Source of the DNA: Gammaproteobacteria bacterium | GTDB lineage: Bacteria > Pseudomonadota > Gammaproteobacteria > UBA6429 > Thiohalophilaceae | NCBI GenBank assembly: GCA_016194635.1 | Contig: JACQBC010000017.1 | Coordinates: 177,036 to 241,035, forward strand | Direction of reading: 5' to 3' | Length of the DNA: 64,000 bases | In this document: positions 1 through 9,618 of the stretch, one piece after another | Layout: every line of letters begins with the position of its first letter | Numbering within the stretch: position 1 is the first letter of the stretch | Made by a program: the position numbers and the translations under genes | The notes under the pieces: generated by a model | Database searches by the model: none | Told to the model about the DNA's origin: nothing | What the model saw: only the letters and a program-made list of their open reading frames with translations

Positions 1-518
1 AATCCATCCGGTAGTGTATAGTGCTGTGCATGGGCAAAGGGATAGGCCGATTTTTTTAACCGCAAGGCCAATAATACCGCATGGTGCGCAATCGCGCCTA
101 GGGCCAATACCGCGCAGCCCGGCCGCAATCCGATTAATTCGGCGGACAGAAACCCATTGCAAGTAGTAATTTCCTGTGGTGTCGGCTTGTTTTCTGGCGG
201 TAAACATTTCACGGCATTGGTGATCCGGCACTGTTTTAGTTTTAGGCCGTCGCGTAAGGATTCCGACGTGGCCTGGTTGCTAAAACCAAATTTATACAAG
301 GTTTCATATAACAGAATGCCCGCATAATCCCCGGTGAAGGGTCGGCCGGTCGCATTGGCGCCGTGCATGCCGGGGGCCAGCCCTACGATCAGCAACACAG
401 GTTTGCTTACACCAAAGGGAGCAACCGGAAGCGCATGATAGTCAGGATAGTCCTGGCGCACCTGTTGTAAATGCCGATCAAGCCGTGGACAACGGCTACA
501 TGTAGGATCGAATATCAC
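1..518 (-). CDS. Uracil-DNA glycosylase, family 5 (UdgB-like), 3' end cut by window edge
   Basis: The enzyme removes uracil and other deaminated bases from DNA as the first step of base-excision repair. About 172 codons are visible. The N-terminus has a CxxC pair (CSRCPRL), as in the iron-sulfur uracil-DNA glycosylases. The active-site segment reads GLAPGMHGANATGRPFTGD, which is diagnostic of family 5, followed by NAVKCLPPENKPTP. The C-terminal HPS-type motif would lie off the left edge. I chose the GTG at 516-518 because it gives the typical short N-terminus and because it overlaps the stop of the upstream response regulator gene by four bases (GTGA). The two genes are therefore probably co-transcribed and translationally coupled. 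The family is clear; its exact substrate range is not. Confidence 0.88.
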   Translation of the reverse strand, partial: MIFDPTCSRCPRLDRHLQQVRQDYPDYHALPVAPFGVSKPVLLIVGLAPGMHGANATGRPFTGDYAGILLYETLYKFGFSNQATSESLRDGLKLKQCRITNAVKCLPPENKPTPQEITTCNGFLSAELIGLRPGCAVLALGAIAHHAVLLALRLKKSAYPFAHAQHYTLPDG

Positions 519-1156
519 TTGTCTTGTAATACACCATAACGTAATACCAGGCGGGCGAGTTCAACATCGGTACTGATACCTAGCTTGCTAAACAGGCGTT
601 GCCGATACGTCGAAATCGTCTTGGGACTCAAACACAACTTGTCGGAAATCGCATTGACCTTGCCACCGTCCATGATCATCATCATGACTTGCAGTTCGCG
701 CTCGGACAGGTCAACGAACGGCGAACGCTCTTCTTGCGATTTAAAATCGGCCAGCGCCAGTTGTTGGGCGATTTGCGGCGTGATGTAGCGCTTGTTGGCC
801 ATGACTTCACGAATCGCATGGGTGATTTCGGTGATCTTGCATCCTTTGGTGAGGTAGCCGGCGGCACCCGCTTTCAACAGGCGTTGCGCGAACACCTCGT
901 CTTCGTTCATGGTAACAATAATCACCTTGATTTCCGGATGTTTATGCAGAATTTTGCGGGTTGCTTCTAACCCGCCGATTCCTGGCATATTGATATCCAT
1001 CAGAATAACATCGATGGGGATTAGTTTGACTTTTTGAACCGCGTCTTCCCCGCAGATCACCTCGGCGACAACTTCGATACCCTCGATATCGTCCAATAAC
1101 CGGCGCAATCCGGTACGGACAAGATCATGGTCGTCAGCCAACATTAATTTAATCAT
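515..1156 (-). CDS. uvrY: UvrY/GacA-family two-component response regulator
   Basis: This is a DNA-binding response regulator of the NarL/FixJ type. The receiver domain (about residues 1-120) has the DD pair in LMLADDHD, the phospho-acceptor Asp in ILMDINMPG and the Lys in GYLTKG. A LuxR-type helix-turn-helix follows (LSERELQVMMMI, then LSPKTISTYRQRLFSKL). UvrY/GacA proteins respond to BarA/GacS kinases and activate the small RNAs that titrate CsrA, which in E. coli controls glycogen synthesis, a suggestive link to the glg genes next door. I prefer ATG 1156 (MIKLMLADDH) over an in-frame GTG at 1165 because family members start this way. In many gammaproteobacteria uvrC follows this gene; here a uracil-DNA glycosylase takes that place. 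Confidence 0.9.
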   Translation of the reverse strand: MIKLMLADDHDLVRTGLRRLLDDIEGIEVVAEVICGEDAVQKVKLIPIDVILMDINMPGIGGLEATRKILHKHPEIKVIIVTMNEDEVFAQRLLKAGAAGYLTKGCKITEITHAIREVMANKRYITPQIAQQLALADFKSQEERSPFVDLSERELQVMMMIMDGGKVNAISDKLCLSPKTISTYRQRLFSKLGISTDVELARLVLRYGVLQDK

Positions 1157-1265
1157 AGATCGCACGCTTAAGTGTTGTTACTTGGGAGGTGCTGACTGCG
1201 GAGTATACGTGGTTTTAACAATGCTGTGATATTTTAGAAGCGCTTTAATCCAATACACATACACA

Positions 1266-2555
1266 TTATAAGGATGAAGGCCGGGACTGATTCCCAGTAG
1301 GACAGGCCACCGTGCTGGTCGCGGTAAAATAGACCGGCGCGAAACCACCGCCCTGGGTACGAAAATTTGTGGTCTGGCCCTGGTACAAACGCGCCGAGAC
1401 CAACTGGGTCTGGCGGTTATACACATAATTGCGCCAATCTACTTTTAGCAGTACCGGTGCCACACCGCCCTTGGCGCGCCGCTCTCCTGGCGCAACCAAT
1501 GCCTGGGCGATATAACCGCCCTGCGCGATCGCGGCAAACACCTTGCGTGTCAACTTGTCACCGCGGTAAACGGCCTTCCCGCCAAAGCCACCAAACGGTT
1601 TGAAAAACCATTGTTTACGGCTAGCCCAGAAGTGTTCGGCATTGCTCGGCGTGACAATACGGCTCGACGGAATACCCTGCGCCAAGGTGTTGATGGTAGC
1701 GGAAGGTACATGCAGCGCTGCTAAGTTGTCAGGGTTAGCAAGCAGTGTCAAATTACGTTTATCGGCATACAAGGCGTGAACACGTGGATGGGGGGTGACC
1801 ACCACCGCATCGGCCAGATACGCCGCGCGTAATGCGGCGCAGGCGGGACTGGAAAAATCAAAATCGGTGAGACGGTTGTATACCAGATCGATACGCTGAT
1901 CGCCGTACCATAACGCCGCCTGCTTATATTCTAATTGCTGTGGATCGGTAATCACGGCCTGTAATCCATAGGTTTCAAACAATCGCGCGAACAGGGTAAA
2001 TTCCGGGTATAAATATTGCTGCGTAGGATCAATATCAATAATTGCAACCGTGCGTAGTGGCGCAGTGTCACGTTGTAAACGCCATTCGTGCGTAAACATG
2101 TTATAAAAGGTTAATTCCAATTGCGGTAGATTGGTTGCGGGTTCGATGTTGTCGCAACAGCGTTGCTGCGCTTGCATCAAGGCTACATTTAACATGGCAC
2201 CGCCCGCGTTGCTGTTGATCTCAATCAGTTTGGCCCCGTCGGCATTAATATGAAAGTCATAGCCGAGGAACACGCCCAAATTGTTTGGCGCATGCCCAGC
2301 GATGGAAGGCGCCCAGGTTAATACTTGCTGCTGATACGCAGGCAAGGCTACGACGGTTTCCACCGCGGCAATCACCCGCTGCATTTCTGCGAGTTGATCA
2401 TGGGTGATAAATACCGGGGTTGAGGAAAACAGATGTGGCCGGGACTCGAGCAGGGCGAGTTCTTGATCGATAAGCCGACTGTCAAGGGTGGAGCAATGGC
2501 AGGATTGGTTGTAAAGATCGGCGCTATAACTAGGTTTTAGAGTATCAGTGGGCAT
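1266..2555 (-). CDS. ATP-grasp-like protein of unknown function, downstream of glgA
   Basis: The protein of about 429 residues is not one I can name. The middle carries GYDFHINADGAKLIEINSNAGG, where the Glu and Asn of the LIEIN segment resemble the metal-binding residues of ATP-grasp enzymes. The C-terminal part contains WFFKPFGGFGGKAVYRG, which looks like the nucleotide-binding Lys and glycine-rich loop, and later VLLKVDWRNYVYN. This suggests an ATP-dependent ligase with the usual order of motifs altered, but that is inference. ATG 2555 (MPTDTLKPSY) is preferred over an in-frame TTG at 2579. The gene follows glgA by 72 bases on the same strand and may be the last gene of a glgB-glgA transcript. 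No signal peptide or membrane segment is visible. Confidence 0.6.
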   Translation of the reverse strand: MPTDTLKPSYSADLYNQSCHCSTLDSRLIDQELALLESRPHLFSSTPVFITHDQLAEMQRVIAAVETVVALPAYQQQVLTWAPSIAGHAPNNLGVFLGYDFHINADGAKLIEINSNAGGAMLNVALMQAQQRCCDNIEPATNLPQLELTFYNMFTHEWRLQRDTAPLRTVAIIDIDPTQQYLYPEFTLFARLFETYGLQAVITDPQQLEYKQAALWYGDQRIDLVYNRLTDFDFSSPACAALRAAYLADAVVVTPHPRVHALYADKRNLTLLANPDNLAALHVPSATINTLAQGIPSSRIVTPSNAEHFWASRKQWFFKPFGGFGGKAVYRGDKLTRKVFAAIAQGGYIAQALVAPGERRAKGGVAPVLLKVDWRNYVYNRQTQLVSARLYQGQTTNFRTQGGGFAPVYFTATSTVACPTGNQSRPSSL

Positions 2556-2627
2556 AGGCAGTGTATCGGTGCGGCCCAAGAATTATACGAGAAACCACCC
2601 TGCTTGTCGCCCTCGCCGCGCCAAAAT

Positions 2628-4097
2628 TTATTGCATCCGGTCCTGTAACACCAGGGTATACAGCGCAAGGTATTCCTCGGCGCGGTGCTTCCAGGAAAAA
2701 TCTTGTTGCATCCCGGTACGCTGCAGTTGTTGCCACCTAGCGTTATTTTCAAATAAGGTTTGTGCGCGCCGCAGTGCCGCCAGTAAACCGGCGGTGCTGA
2801 CTTCGGTCATGACAATCCCGGTGGCGGATTGATTGGCGAGAGTCGTTGGCGTAGCATCGACCACGGTATCGCGCAATCCCCCCACCGGGGACACGATCGG
2901 CACTGCCCCATAATGCTGCGAATACATTTGATTGAGTCCACAGGGCTCAAAACGCGACGGCATTACAAACACGTCGGCACCAGCTTCAATACGATGCGCC
3001 ATGGCTTCATCATAACCAATTTGCACCCCCACGCGGTCGGGATAGGTTTTGGCAAGTTCTTGCAAACGAGTTTCATGACGTTTGTCACCGTTGCCAAGAA
3101 CCACCCACTGCCACGTAGCCGATAAGGATTGCTCAATCGCCGCAATGACCAAATCAATACCTTTTTGATCAACCAAGCGACTGACGAGACCCAATACGAT
3201 GGCGCCATCGGTGATAGGAAGGTTAAAGCGCGCTTGTAAGGCATGTTTGTTGATGCGCCGGTGGTGTAATTCATTATAGTGGTAGGCGTGGGCAATGTGG
3301 TTATCGGTCGCCGGATTCCACACACGTGTATCGATCCCATTGAGGATTCCGCTTAAATGCGTGCGACGCTGTTGCAGCAGACCTTCCAAACCCTGGCCAA
3401 ATTGCGCGGTCTGGATCTCCTGGGCATAACTCGGACTAACCGTATTGATGCGATCGGCGAACACCAACCCGCCTTTCATAAAGGTAAACCCATTATGAAA
3501 TTCCAGTACGTCGTGGTGCCATAACTCCGCGTCAAGGTGTAAAGCGTCAAATGTCTTGCGGTCAAAAAACCCTTGGTACGCGAGGTTATGGATGGTAAAG
3601 AGCATTGCCGGGCGTTGCGCGGTGTTGCGTAGCAACACCGGGATGAGCCCTGTTTGCCAATCGTTGGCATGCACAATGTCCGCACGCCAGTCCAAATCGA
3701 GTTGATCATCGGCTAACAACGCGGCGACGTGGTTGTAAAGCGCAAAACGTTCTGCGTTATCCTTCCAATCGTGTCCGTGCTCGTCATGGTAGGGCGTACC
3801 GGGCCGATCGTACAGGGTCGGACAATCCACCAGCAACACCGGAACGCGACTGCCAGGTAAACTGGTGCGTAATAACTCCACGCTGTAACCGCGCACCGTG
3901 GTGCGCAAAATACGGGTTGGCTGGGTTTTAAATTGTTGCAGCAGGCTACGGTAAGCGGGTAAGACGACGTGGACATCGTGGCCGAGTTGCTGCAGGGCGC
4001 AGCTTAAACTCGCGGCGACATCGCCCAAGCCGCCGGTTTTTACCAGCGGGTAGATTTCACTTGTGCAGTATAATATGCGTTGCGCGGCCAACGTCAT
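2628..4097 (-). CDS. glgA: Glycogen synthase (ADP-glucose type)
   Basis: GlgA adds glucose from ADP-glucose to the growing alpha-1,4-glucan in the cytoplasm. The 489-residue length is usual for bacterial GT5 glycogen synthases. The N-terminal KTGGLGDV motif, with Lys20 as the ADP-glucose-binding residue, is intact. The C-terminal GT-B half carries [11 protein letters not shown] and [18 protein letters not shown], the nucleotide-sugar site with its conserved Glu. The ATG start overlaps the end of glgB by four bases, so the two are very likely translated from one message, giving synthase and branching enzyme together. ADP-glucose would come from the divergent glgC. Confidence 0.97.
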   Translation of the reverse strand: MTLAAQRILYCTSEIYPLVKTGGLGDVAASLSCALQQLGHDVHVVLPAYRSLLQQFKTQPTRILRTTVRGYSVELLRTSLPGSRVPVLLVDCPTLYDRPGTPYHDEHGHDWKDNAERFALYNHVAALLADDQLDLDWRADIVHANDWQTGLIPVLLRNTAQRPAMLFTIHNLAYQGFFDRKTFDALHLDAELWHHDVLEFHNGFTFMKGGLVFADRINTVSPSYAQEIQTAQFGQGLEGLLQQRRTHLSGILNGIDTRVWNPATDNHIAHAYHYNELHHRRINKHALQARFNLPITDGAIVLGLVSRLVDQKGIDLVIAAIEQSLSATWQWVVLGNGDKRHETRLQELAKTYPDRVGVQIGYDEAMAHRIEAGADVFVMPSRFEPCGLNQMYSQHYGAVPIVSPVGGLRDTVVDATPTTLANQSATGIVMTEVSTAGLLAALRRAQTLFENNARWQQLQRTGMQQDFSWKHRAEEYLALYTLVLQDRMQ

Positions 4098-6292
4098 GCG
4101 TTAGTGCCGCTCCACTCTAGCACGATCCCTGCCAACGGTGGCAAGGTTAAGGCGATCGAATACGGCCTGCCCATCCAGGGAATCGACTCGGCATAGAGGT
4201 CACCGCTGTTTCCAATATTGCTACCCGCATAAAAATGTGAATCGGAATTTAAACGTTCGTGATAGCGGCCGGCGTGTGGCACACCAATGCGATATTTCTC
4301 GCGTGGCACTGGAGTGTAATTCATGGCGACCACCATGACGGCGTCTTCACTGCGGCGCAGATATACCAGTACCGACTGGGCGGCGTCATGACAGTCGATC
4401 CATTCAAACCCGCTGGGTTCAAATTCATGGCGCGACAACGCGGCGGAATTGACGTATAACCGATTGAGATCACGCACCAATTGACGTATGCCTTGATGAT
4501 AGGGATATTCGAGCACGTACCAGTCCAAAACCGTGGCAAAATTCCATTCCGATCCCTGGCCAAATTCACAACCCATGAACAATAGTTTCTTTCCGGGGTA
4601 GGTGAACATATACGTATACAATAAACGTAAGTTCGCAAATCGTTGCCATTCATCTCCGGGCATTTTGTACAATAGCGATGCCTTGCCGTGCACGATTTCA
4701 TCGTGCGACATGGGCAAAATGAAATTCTCGTGAAATAAATATAACAACCCAAACGTCAGCTGATCATGGTGGTAACGCCGGTGAATCGGATCCTTACTAA
4801 AATAGCTTAGGGTGTCGTGCATCCAGCCCATATTCCATTTCATGGAAAATCCCAAGCCGCCGATATCGGTGGGACGCGTAACCATAGGCCAGGCCGTGGA
4901 CTCTTCCGCCATAATCACGCTGCCGGGAAAGTCACGATGGGTGACACGGTTGAGTTCGCGTAGAAATGCAATGGCGTCAATATTTTCGTTACCACCATGT
5001 ATATTGGGCAACCACGCGCCGTCCTTGCGGGAATAATCCAGGTATAACATTGAGGCCACGGCATCCACCCGCATTCCATCGATATGAAATTCCTTTAACC
5101 AATAGACCGCACTGCTGATCAAAAAATTGCGCACTTCGTTACGCGCATAATTAAATATCAACGTACCCCAATCCGGGTGTTCGCTGCGGCGTGGATCCTC
5201 GTGCTCGTATAAATTACTGCCGTCAAACCGCGCCAAGGCGAAATCATCGCGGGGAAAATGCGCCGGCACCCAATCGATAAACACTCCGATCCCCTGCTGG
5301 TGAAAATAATCCACGAAATAGCGGAAGTCATCGGGACTACCGAAGCGCTGGGTCGGCGCAAAATAGCCGGTGGTCTGATAGCCCCATGAATCGTCCAAGG
5401 GGTGTTCGGTAATCGGTAATAATTCAATGTGCGTGAACCCCAGATCACGGACATGCGCGGCCAGCCGCCGGGCCAGTTCTCGATAATTGAAGAAACGGCC
5501 GTTGTTATCGCGTTGCCAGGAGCCTAAATGCACCTCGTAAATACTCATCGGGGTATGTAACCAATTGCTCGAAGAGCGGCGTTGCATCCAGTCTTGGTCT
5601 TGCCAGTGGTATTGACTCTGGGTGATACGGGAGGCGGTATGGGGACGTAACTCAAATTCTTGTGCGTAGGGATCGGTTTTTTGCTGTACGCTACCGCTGT
5701 CACGGTGGCGTATTTCGAATTTATACAACTGCCCCGGCTTTAAGCCGGGAATAAAAATTTCCCATACCCCGCTGCTACCGCGATTACGCATCGGATGGCA
5801 ACGGCCATCCCAACGATTAAAGTCGCCGATCACACTCACCCGCTCGGCATTCGGCGCCCAAGTGGCGAACCGCACACCGGCGATGTCCGCTATGCTCAGC
5901 AGATGTGCGCCCAAGATAGAATAAATTTGCCAGTGCCGGCCTTCGCCGAATAAGTACAGGTCTAAGTCGGAGATCGACGCCGCAAAGCTATACGGATCAT
6001 AAAAAGTTTCGCGCAGCCCGCTGCTATCAATACGCACCAGACGGTAATAATCTGTTACAGATTTGGTAGCGCCGCGCCACTCAAACAGATCGGTCGTCCC
6101 AATCCGGTTAAATTGTTCTTGGGTTGCTTCCAGCAGGAGGGTCCGGGTATGCGGCGCAAATACCCGGATGCAGGACTGTTCCGCGTTGATCGCGTGCCGC
6201 CCCAGTTGGGCAAAGGGATCATGGTGGCGCGCTTCACAGATACGTAACAGATCAGCGGGTAATTCAACCGGTTTTTGTTTTGCTTCACGCAT
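4094..6292 (-). CDS. glgB: 1,4-alpha-glucan branching enzyme (GH13)
   Basis: GlgB introduces alpha-1,6 branches into glycogen. The 732-residue protein has an N-terminal carbohydrate-binding module (about residues 20-230, including [18 protein letters not shown]) and a GH13 barrel. Catalytic residues are in place: the nucleophile Asp410 in [12 protein letters not shown], the acid/base Glu463 in MAEESTAWP and the third Asp in [11 protein letters not shown]. The ATG start gives [12 protein letters not shown]. It is the first gene of the minus-strand glgB-glgA set and is divergent from glgC, from which it is separated by 364 bases that probably hold both promoters. Confidence 0.98.
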   Translation of the reverse strand: MREAKQKPVELPADLLRICEARHHDPFAQLGRHAINAEQSCIRVFAPHTRTLLLEATQEQFNRIGTTDLFEWRGATKSVTDYYRLVRIDSSGLRETFYDPYSFAASISDLDLYLFGEGRHWQIYSILGAHLLSIADIAGVRFATWAPNAERVSVIGDFNRWDGRCHPMRNRGSSGVWEIFIPGLKPGQLYKFEIRHRDSGSVQQKTDPYAQEFELRPHTASRITQSQYHWQDQDWMQRRSSSNWLHTPMSIYEVHLGSWQRDNNGRFFNYRELARRLAAHVRDLGFTHIELLPITEHPLDDSWGYQTTGYFAPTQRFGSPDDFRYFVDYFHQQGIGVFIDWVPAHFPRDDFALARFDGSNLYEHEDPRRSEHPDWGTLIFNYARNEVRNFLISSAVYWLKEFHIDGMRVDAVASMLYLDYSRKDGAWLPNIHGGNENIDAIAFLRELNRVTHRDFPGSVIMAEESTAWPMVTRPTDIGGLGFSMKWNMGWMHDTLSYFSKDPIHRRYHHDQLTFGLLYLFHENFILPMSHDEIVHGKASLLYKMPGDEWQRFANLRLLYTYMFTYPGKKLLFMGCEFGQGSEWNFATVLDWYVLEYPYHQGIRQLVRDLNRLYVNSAALSRHEFEPSGFEWIDCHDAAQSVLVYLRRSEDAVMVVAMNYTPVPREKYRIGVPHAGRYHERLNSDSHFYAGSNIGNSGDLYAESIPWMGRPYSIALTLPPLAGIVLEWSGTNA

Positions 6293-6656
6293 TTGCAGCG
6301 GGTATTTTAACCAAAGGGTACGACTCGTCTAGTATAAGGCACAAAACCGTAATAATGTCTGTGCAAATCATTAAAATAAAAACTGCTATAGTGAAAACGC
6401 GTTATCCATCCGCTGCTGGTATCCGTGCTGTAACGTCACTGCGATTACGGCTACTTGCATCATGACACGATGTTACGTTACGACGCAATCCACCTTCGAC
6501 GAACAACCCTGGTGCGATTCGATACGGACGTGTTGCACTACAGTGCGTACCTATTTCACAATAGGACATGGAACGACACGGTTGCGGCCAATTCGCCCTT
6601 GGCATGGGTTTTGCCGTTGTGTTATTAACGAGGTGATAATTCAGGAGTCATAGATA
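6293..6656. promoter_or_regulatory. Divergent intergenic region between glgB and glgC
   Basis: No convincing gene lies in this 364-base stretch. It separates two divergent glycogen operons and should contain promoters for both. On the plus strand an extended minus-10-like TGCTATAGT lies near 6390-6398, but its minus-35 partner is poor. AGGAG at 6643-6647 sits nine bases before the GTG start of glgC and is the probable ribosome-binding site. I see no riboswitch or terminator. The promoter assignment is low confidence. Confidence 0.35.
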
Positions 6657-7925
6657 GTGCTGCACAATCGATCACCGCGTTTTGTAAGCCGTCTTACCCG
6701 CGATACCCTGGCCATTATCATGGCAGGCGGACGCGGTTCACGTCTAATGCACCTCACCGACTGGCGTGCCAAACCCGCCGTACCGTTTGGAGGAAAATTT
6801 CGTATTATCGATTTTCCACTCTCCAATTGTATAAACTCCGGGATCCGTCGCATCGGTGTCTTAACCCAATACAAGGCGCACTCCCTGATTGTCCATATTC
6901 AGCAAGGTTGGGGGATGTTTCGCGGAGATTTTGGTGAATTTGTGGAGCTGTTGCCGGCTCAACAACGCATCGAGGCCTCGTGGTATGCCGGCACCGCCGA
7001 CGCGGTATTTCAAAACTTGGATATCGTGCGCAACCATAATCCCGAATATGTCTTGGTTCTCGCAGGTGACCATGTCTACAAAATGGATTATGGTGAAATG
7101 CTGGTGACCCATGTGCAATCGGCCGCGGACATCACGGTGGCCTGCGTCGAAGTCCCGATCGAAGAGGCGCGCGGCTTTGGTGTGATAGGTGTGAATGAAA
7201 ACGGCTTTATCCACAGTTTTGTCGAAAAACCCCAGCAACCAACCCCGATTCCCGGTCATCCCGACCGTGCCCTGTGTTCAATGGGTATCTACATCTTTAA
7301 CCGCGATTTCCTCATTGAACAATTAATTGCCGACGCGGACCGGCCGCATTCCAACCGTGATTTTGGTAAGGATATACTCCCCACCGTGATCCAAAAATAC
7401 CGCGCCTATGCCTATCCGTTTACCAATCCTGAAACCGGCAAAATGCACTATTGGCGTGATGTGGGTACCGTGGATGCTTATTGGGAGGCCAACCTGGAAT
7501 TGATCGGTGTCACCCCTGAATTGAATCTGTATGACCATGCCTGGCCGATATGGACTTACCAAGAACAACTGCCACCGGCAAAATTCGTGTTTGACGAAGA
7601 TAATCGCCGTGGTATCGCCATCGACTCGATGGTTTCGGGCGGGTGTATTATTTCCGGAGCGCGGGTACACCATTCTTTATTGTTTTCCAGTGTTACCGTC
7701 GATGCCTATAGTCAAGTTGAAGATTCGGTCATCTTGCCCAACGTCAGTATCGGTGAAAATTGTATTATTCACCGTGCTGTTATCGACAAGGAATGTATCA
7801 TACCCGCCAATACTCACATCGGTGTGGATGCGCTGCAGGACAAAGAACGGTTTTATGTTTCCCCCGGTGGGGTAGTATTGGTTACCCCCGAAATGCTTGG
7901 CCAACACGTACATTATGTCCGCTAA
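6657..7925 (+). CDS. glgC: Glucose-1-phosphate adenylyltransferase (ADP-glucose pyrophosphorylase)
   Basis: GlgC makes ADP-glucose from ATP and glucose-1-phosphate, the committed step of bacterial glycogen synthesis. The protein (422 residues) shows the nucleotide-binding loop [20 protein letters not shown], the substrate segment [14 protein letters not shown] and the glucose-1-phosphate Lys in FVEKP. A C-terminal left-handed beta-helix is suggested by the hexapeptide-like stretch from about residue 330 ([21 protein letters not shown]). The start is GTG, supported by AGGAG nine bases upstream. The gene overlaps the following GH57 gene by eleven bases, so the two are probably coupled. The enzyme is typically activated by glycolytic intermediates; which ones cannot be told here. 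Confidence 0.97.
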   Translation: MLHNRSPRFVSRLTRDTLAIIMAGGRGSRLMHLTDWRAKPAVPFGGKFRIIDFPLSNCINSGIRRIGVLTQYKAHSLIVHIQQGWGMFRGDFGEFVELLPAQQRIEASWYAGTADAVFQNLDIVRNHNPEYVLVLAGDHVYKMDYGEMLVTHVQSAADITVACVEVPIEEARGFGVIGVNENGFIHSFVEKPQQPTPIPGHPDRALCSMGIYIFNRDFLIEQLIADADRPHSNRDFGKDILPTVIQKYRAYAYPFTNPETGKMHYWRDVGTVDAYWEANLELIGVTPELNLYDHAWPIWTYQEQLPPAKFVFDEDNRRGIAIDSMVSGGCIISGARVHHSLLFSSVTVDAYSQVEDSVILPNVSIGENCIIHRAVIDKECIIPANTHIGVDALQDKERFYVSPGGVVLVTPEMLGQHVHYVR

Positions 7926-9612
7926 ATCCCGCTTAAATGTGGTACTGCTCTGGCATATGCATCAACCGCTGTACCGCGATATGCGTTCCAGCAAATACCT
8001 CCTGCCCTGGACGTATTTACACGTCATCAAGGACTATGTCGACATGGTGGCACACCTGGAGGCCATCCCCGAGGCACGCGCGGTGGTAAATTTCACGCCC
8101 ACATTATTAGAGCAAATCGACGATTATGCGCAACAAATCGTCCACTACTTCCAAACCGGCGCTGAACTACACGATCCACTGCTCGATGCCTTGATTCAAC
8201 CGGTGTTACCCAACAGCAGGCAAGCACGTATCGCGCTGCTACGGCAGTGCCTGCGTGCTAACGAAGAGCGGCTGATCAACCGTTACCCCCACTATAAACA
8301 TTTAGCCGAAATGGCACGCTGGTTATTACAACACCCCGAATCCATTGTGTACGCGACTGACCAATACCTGATAGATTTGCTGGTATGGTTTCATCTGGCC
8401 TGGTTGGGCGAAACCGTGCGCCGTACCGATCCACGCGTGCAAGCGTTATTGACCAAGGCCGCGGGCTTTGATCTGCACGACCGCAACCAACTGCTGCGCG
8501 TGGTGGGTGAGTTGATCCGGCAAGTCATCGAACGTTACCGCCGTTTGGCCGTGTTAGGACAAATTGAATTGGCCGTAACCCCCTATGCCCACCCGATCAT
8601 GCCATTATTACTCGATCTTAAATCAACCCATGAGGCCCTGCCGGAAGCGGAACTCCCGCCGTTGGAGAAATACCCCGACGGCGAGGAACGTGTCAATTGG
8701 CATATCCAAAAAGGCATCGCGGTATTTAAGCACTACTTTGGAATGCAGCCGGCGGGTTGTTGGCCGTCCGAGGGTAGTTTGTCGCAAGCAACGCTGCGCT
8801 TATTACAGCAACACGGATTTAAATGGACCGCCAGCGGTGAAACCGTGTTACACAACAGTATCCGCAAGGATAACCAAGCGGAAACCGCCGCGTGTTTACA
8901 CCGCGCCTATCAATGCGCGCAGATCCCCATTGCCTGCTTCTTTCGTGACGATAAACTCTCGGATCAAATCGGGTTTACCTATTCCACCTGGCATGCCGAC
9001 GACGCCGTCGCCAATCTGCTACATCACCTGGAGAATATCGCGTCGGCGTGTGACTATAATGAAAACTCGGTGGTATCGATCATCATGGACGGGGAAAACG
9101 CCTGGGAATTTTACCCCGAGAATGGCTATTACTTTTTGCAAGCCCTCTACAAGGGTCTGGCGAATCACTCCGCGCTGCGTTTGAGCACTTATTCTGATTA
9201 CCTTGCGCAACACAGTCAACGCCGCTCTTTACAGCAGTTGGTGGCCGGCAGTTGGGTCTACGGTACGTTTTCCACCTGGATCGGCAGCAAAGATAAAAAC
9301 CGCGGCTGGGTAATGTTAGCAGATGCAAAAAAAGCCTACGACCAGCAGCTCGCAAGCAAAACATTTTCTGAGGAGATGGTGGAACGCTTAAAAACCCAAC
9401 TGGCCATTTGTGAAGGATCGGATTGGTTTTGGTGGTTTGGCGATTACAACCCGTCCGAATCGGTAAGCGATTTTGATTATCTTTACCGTATGCAACTGTC
9501 GAGTTTGTATATTCTACTGGGGATCGAACCGCCCAGTTATTTATCCCAAGCCTTCAGTCAGGGGGGTGGCCATCCTTCCATGGGCGGGGTCATGCGCCGT
9601 GGACAGGAATAA
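7915..9612 (+). CDS. Glycoside hydrolase family 57 alpha-glucan enzyme
   Basis: GH57 enzymes hydrolyse or transfer alpha-glucans. Conserved blocks are present: block 1 [10 protein letters not shown], block 2 [15 protein letters not shown], block 3 CWPSEGSLS with the likely nucleophile Glu, and block 4 [10 protein letters not shown] with the acid/base Asp. At 565 residues it matches the GH57 group annotated as alpha-amylase or alpha-mannosidase, shorter than GH57 branching enzymes with C-terminal extensions. I chose ATG 7915 ([12 protein letters not shown]) over an in-frame TTG at 7897; both lie inside the end of glgC. Placement between glgC and malQ implies a role in trimming or remodelling glycogen or maltodextrins, but the exact reaction is not shown. 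Confidence 0.88.
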   Translation: MSAKSRLNVVLLWHMHQPLYRDMRSSKYLLPWTYLHVIKDYVDMVAHLEAIPEARAVVNFTPTLLEQIDDYAQQIVHYFQTGAELHDPLLDALIQPVLPNSRQARIALLRQCLRANEERLINRYPHYKHLAEMARWLLQHPESIVYATDQYLIDLLVWFHLAWLGETVRRTDPRVQALLTKAAGFDLHDRNQLLRVVGELIRQVIERYRRLAVLGQIELAVTPYAHPIMPLLLDLKSTHEALPEAELPPLEKYPDGEERVNWHIQKGIAVFKHYFGMQPAGCWPSEGSLSQATLRLLQQHGFKWTASGETVLHNSIRKDNQAETAACLHRAYQCAQIPIACFFRDDKLSDQIGFTYSTWHADDAVANLLHHLENIASACDYNENSVVSIIMDGENAWEFYPENGYYFLQALYKGLANHSALRLSTYSDYLAQHSQRRSLQQLVAGSWVYGTFSTWIGSKDKNRGWVMLADAKKAYDQQLASKTFSEEMVERLKTQLAICEGSDWFWWFGDYNPSESVSDFDYLYRMQLSSLYILLGIEPPSYLSQAFSQGGGHPSMGGVMRRGQE

Positions 9613-9618
9613 TCCAGG

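Noticed and set aside
599..970. Long open frame opposite the response regulator gene
   Set aside because: It is antisense to a clearly conserved receiver domain and has no motif or ribosome-binding site of its own.
6280..6653. Two short plus-strand open frames between glgB and glgC
   Set aside because: No motif, poor start context and high Arg/Thr/Cys content typical of chance frames; I treat the region as regulatory.
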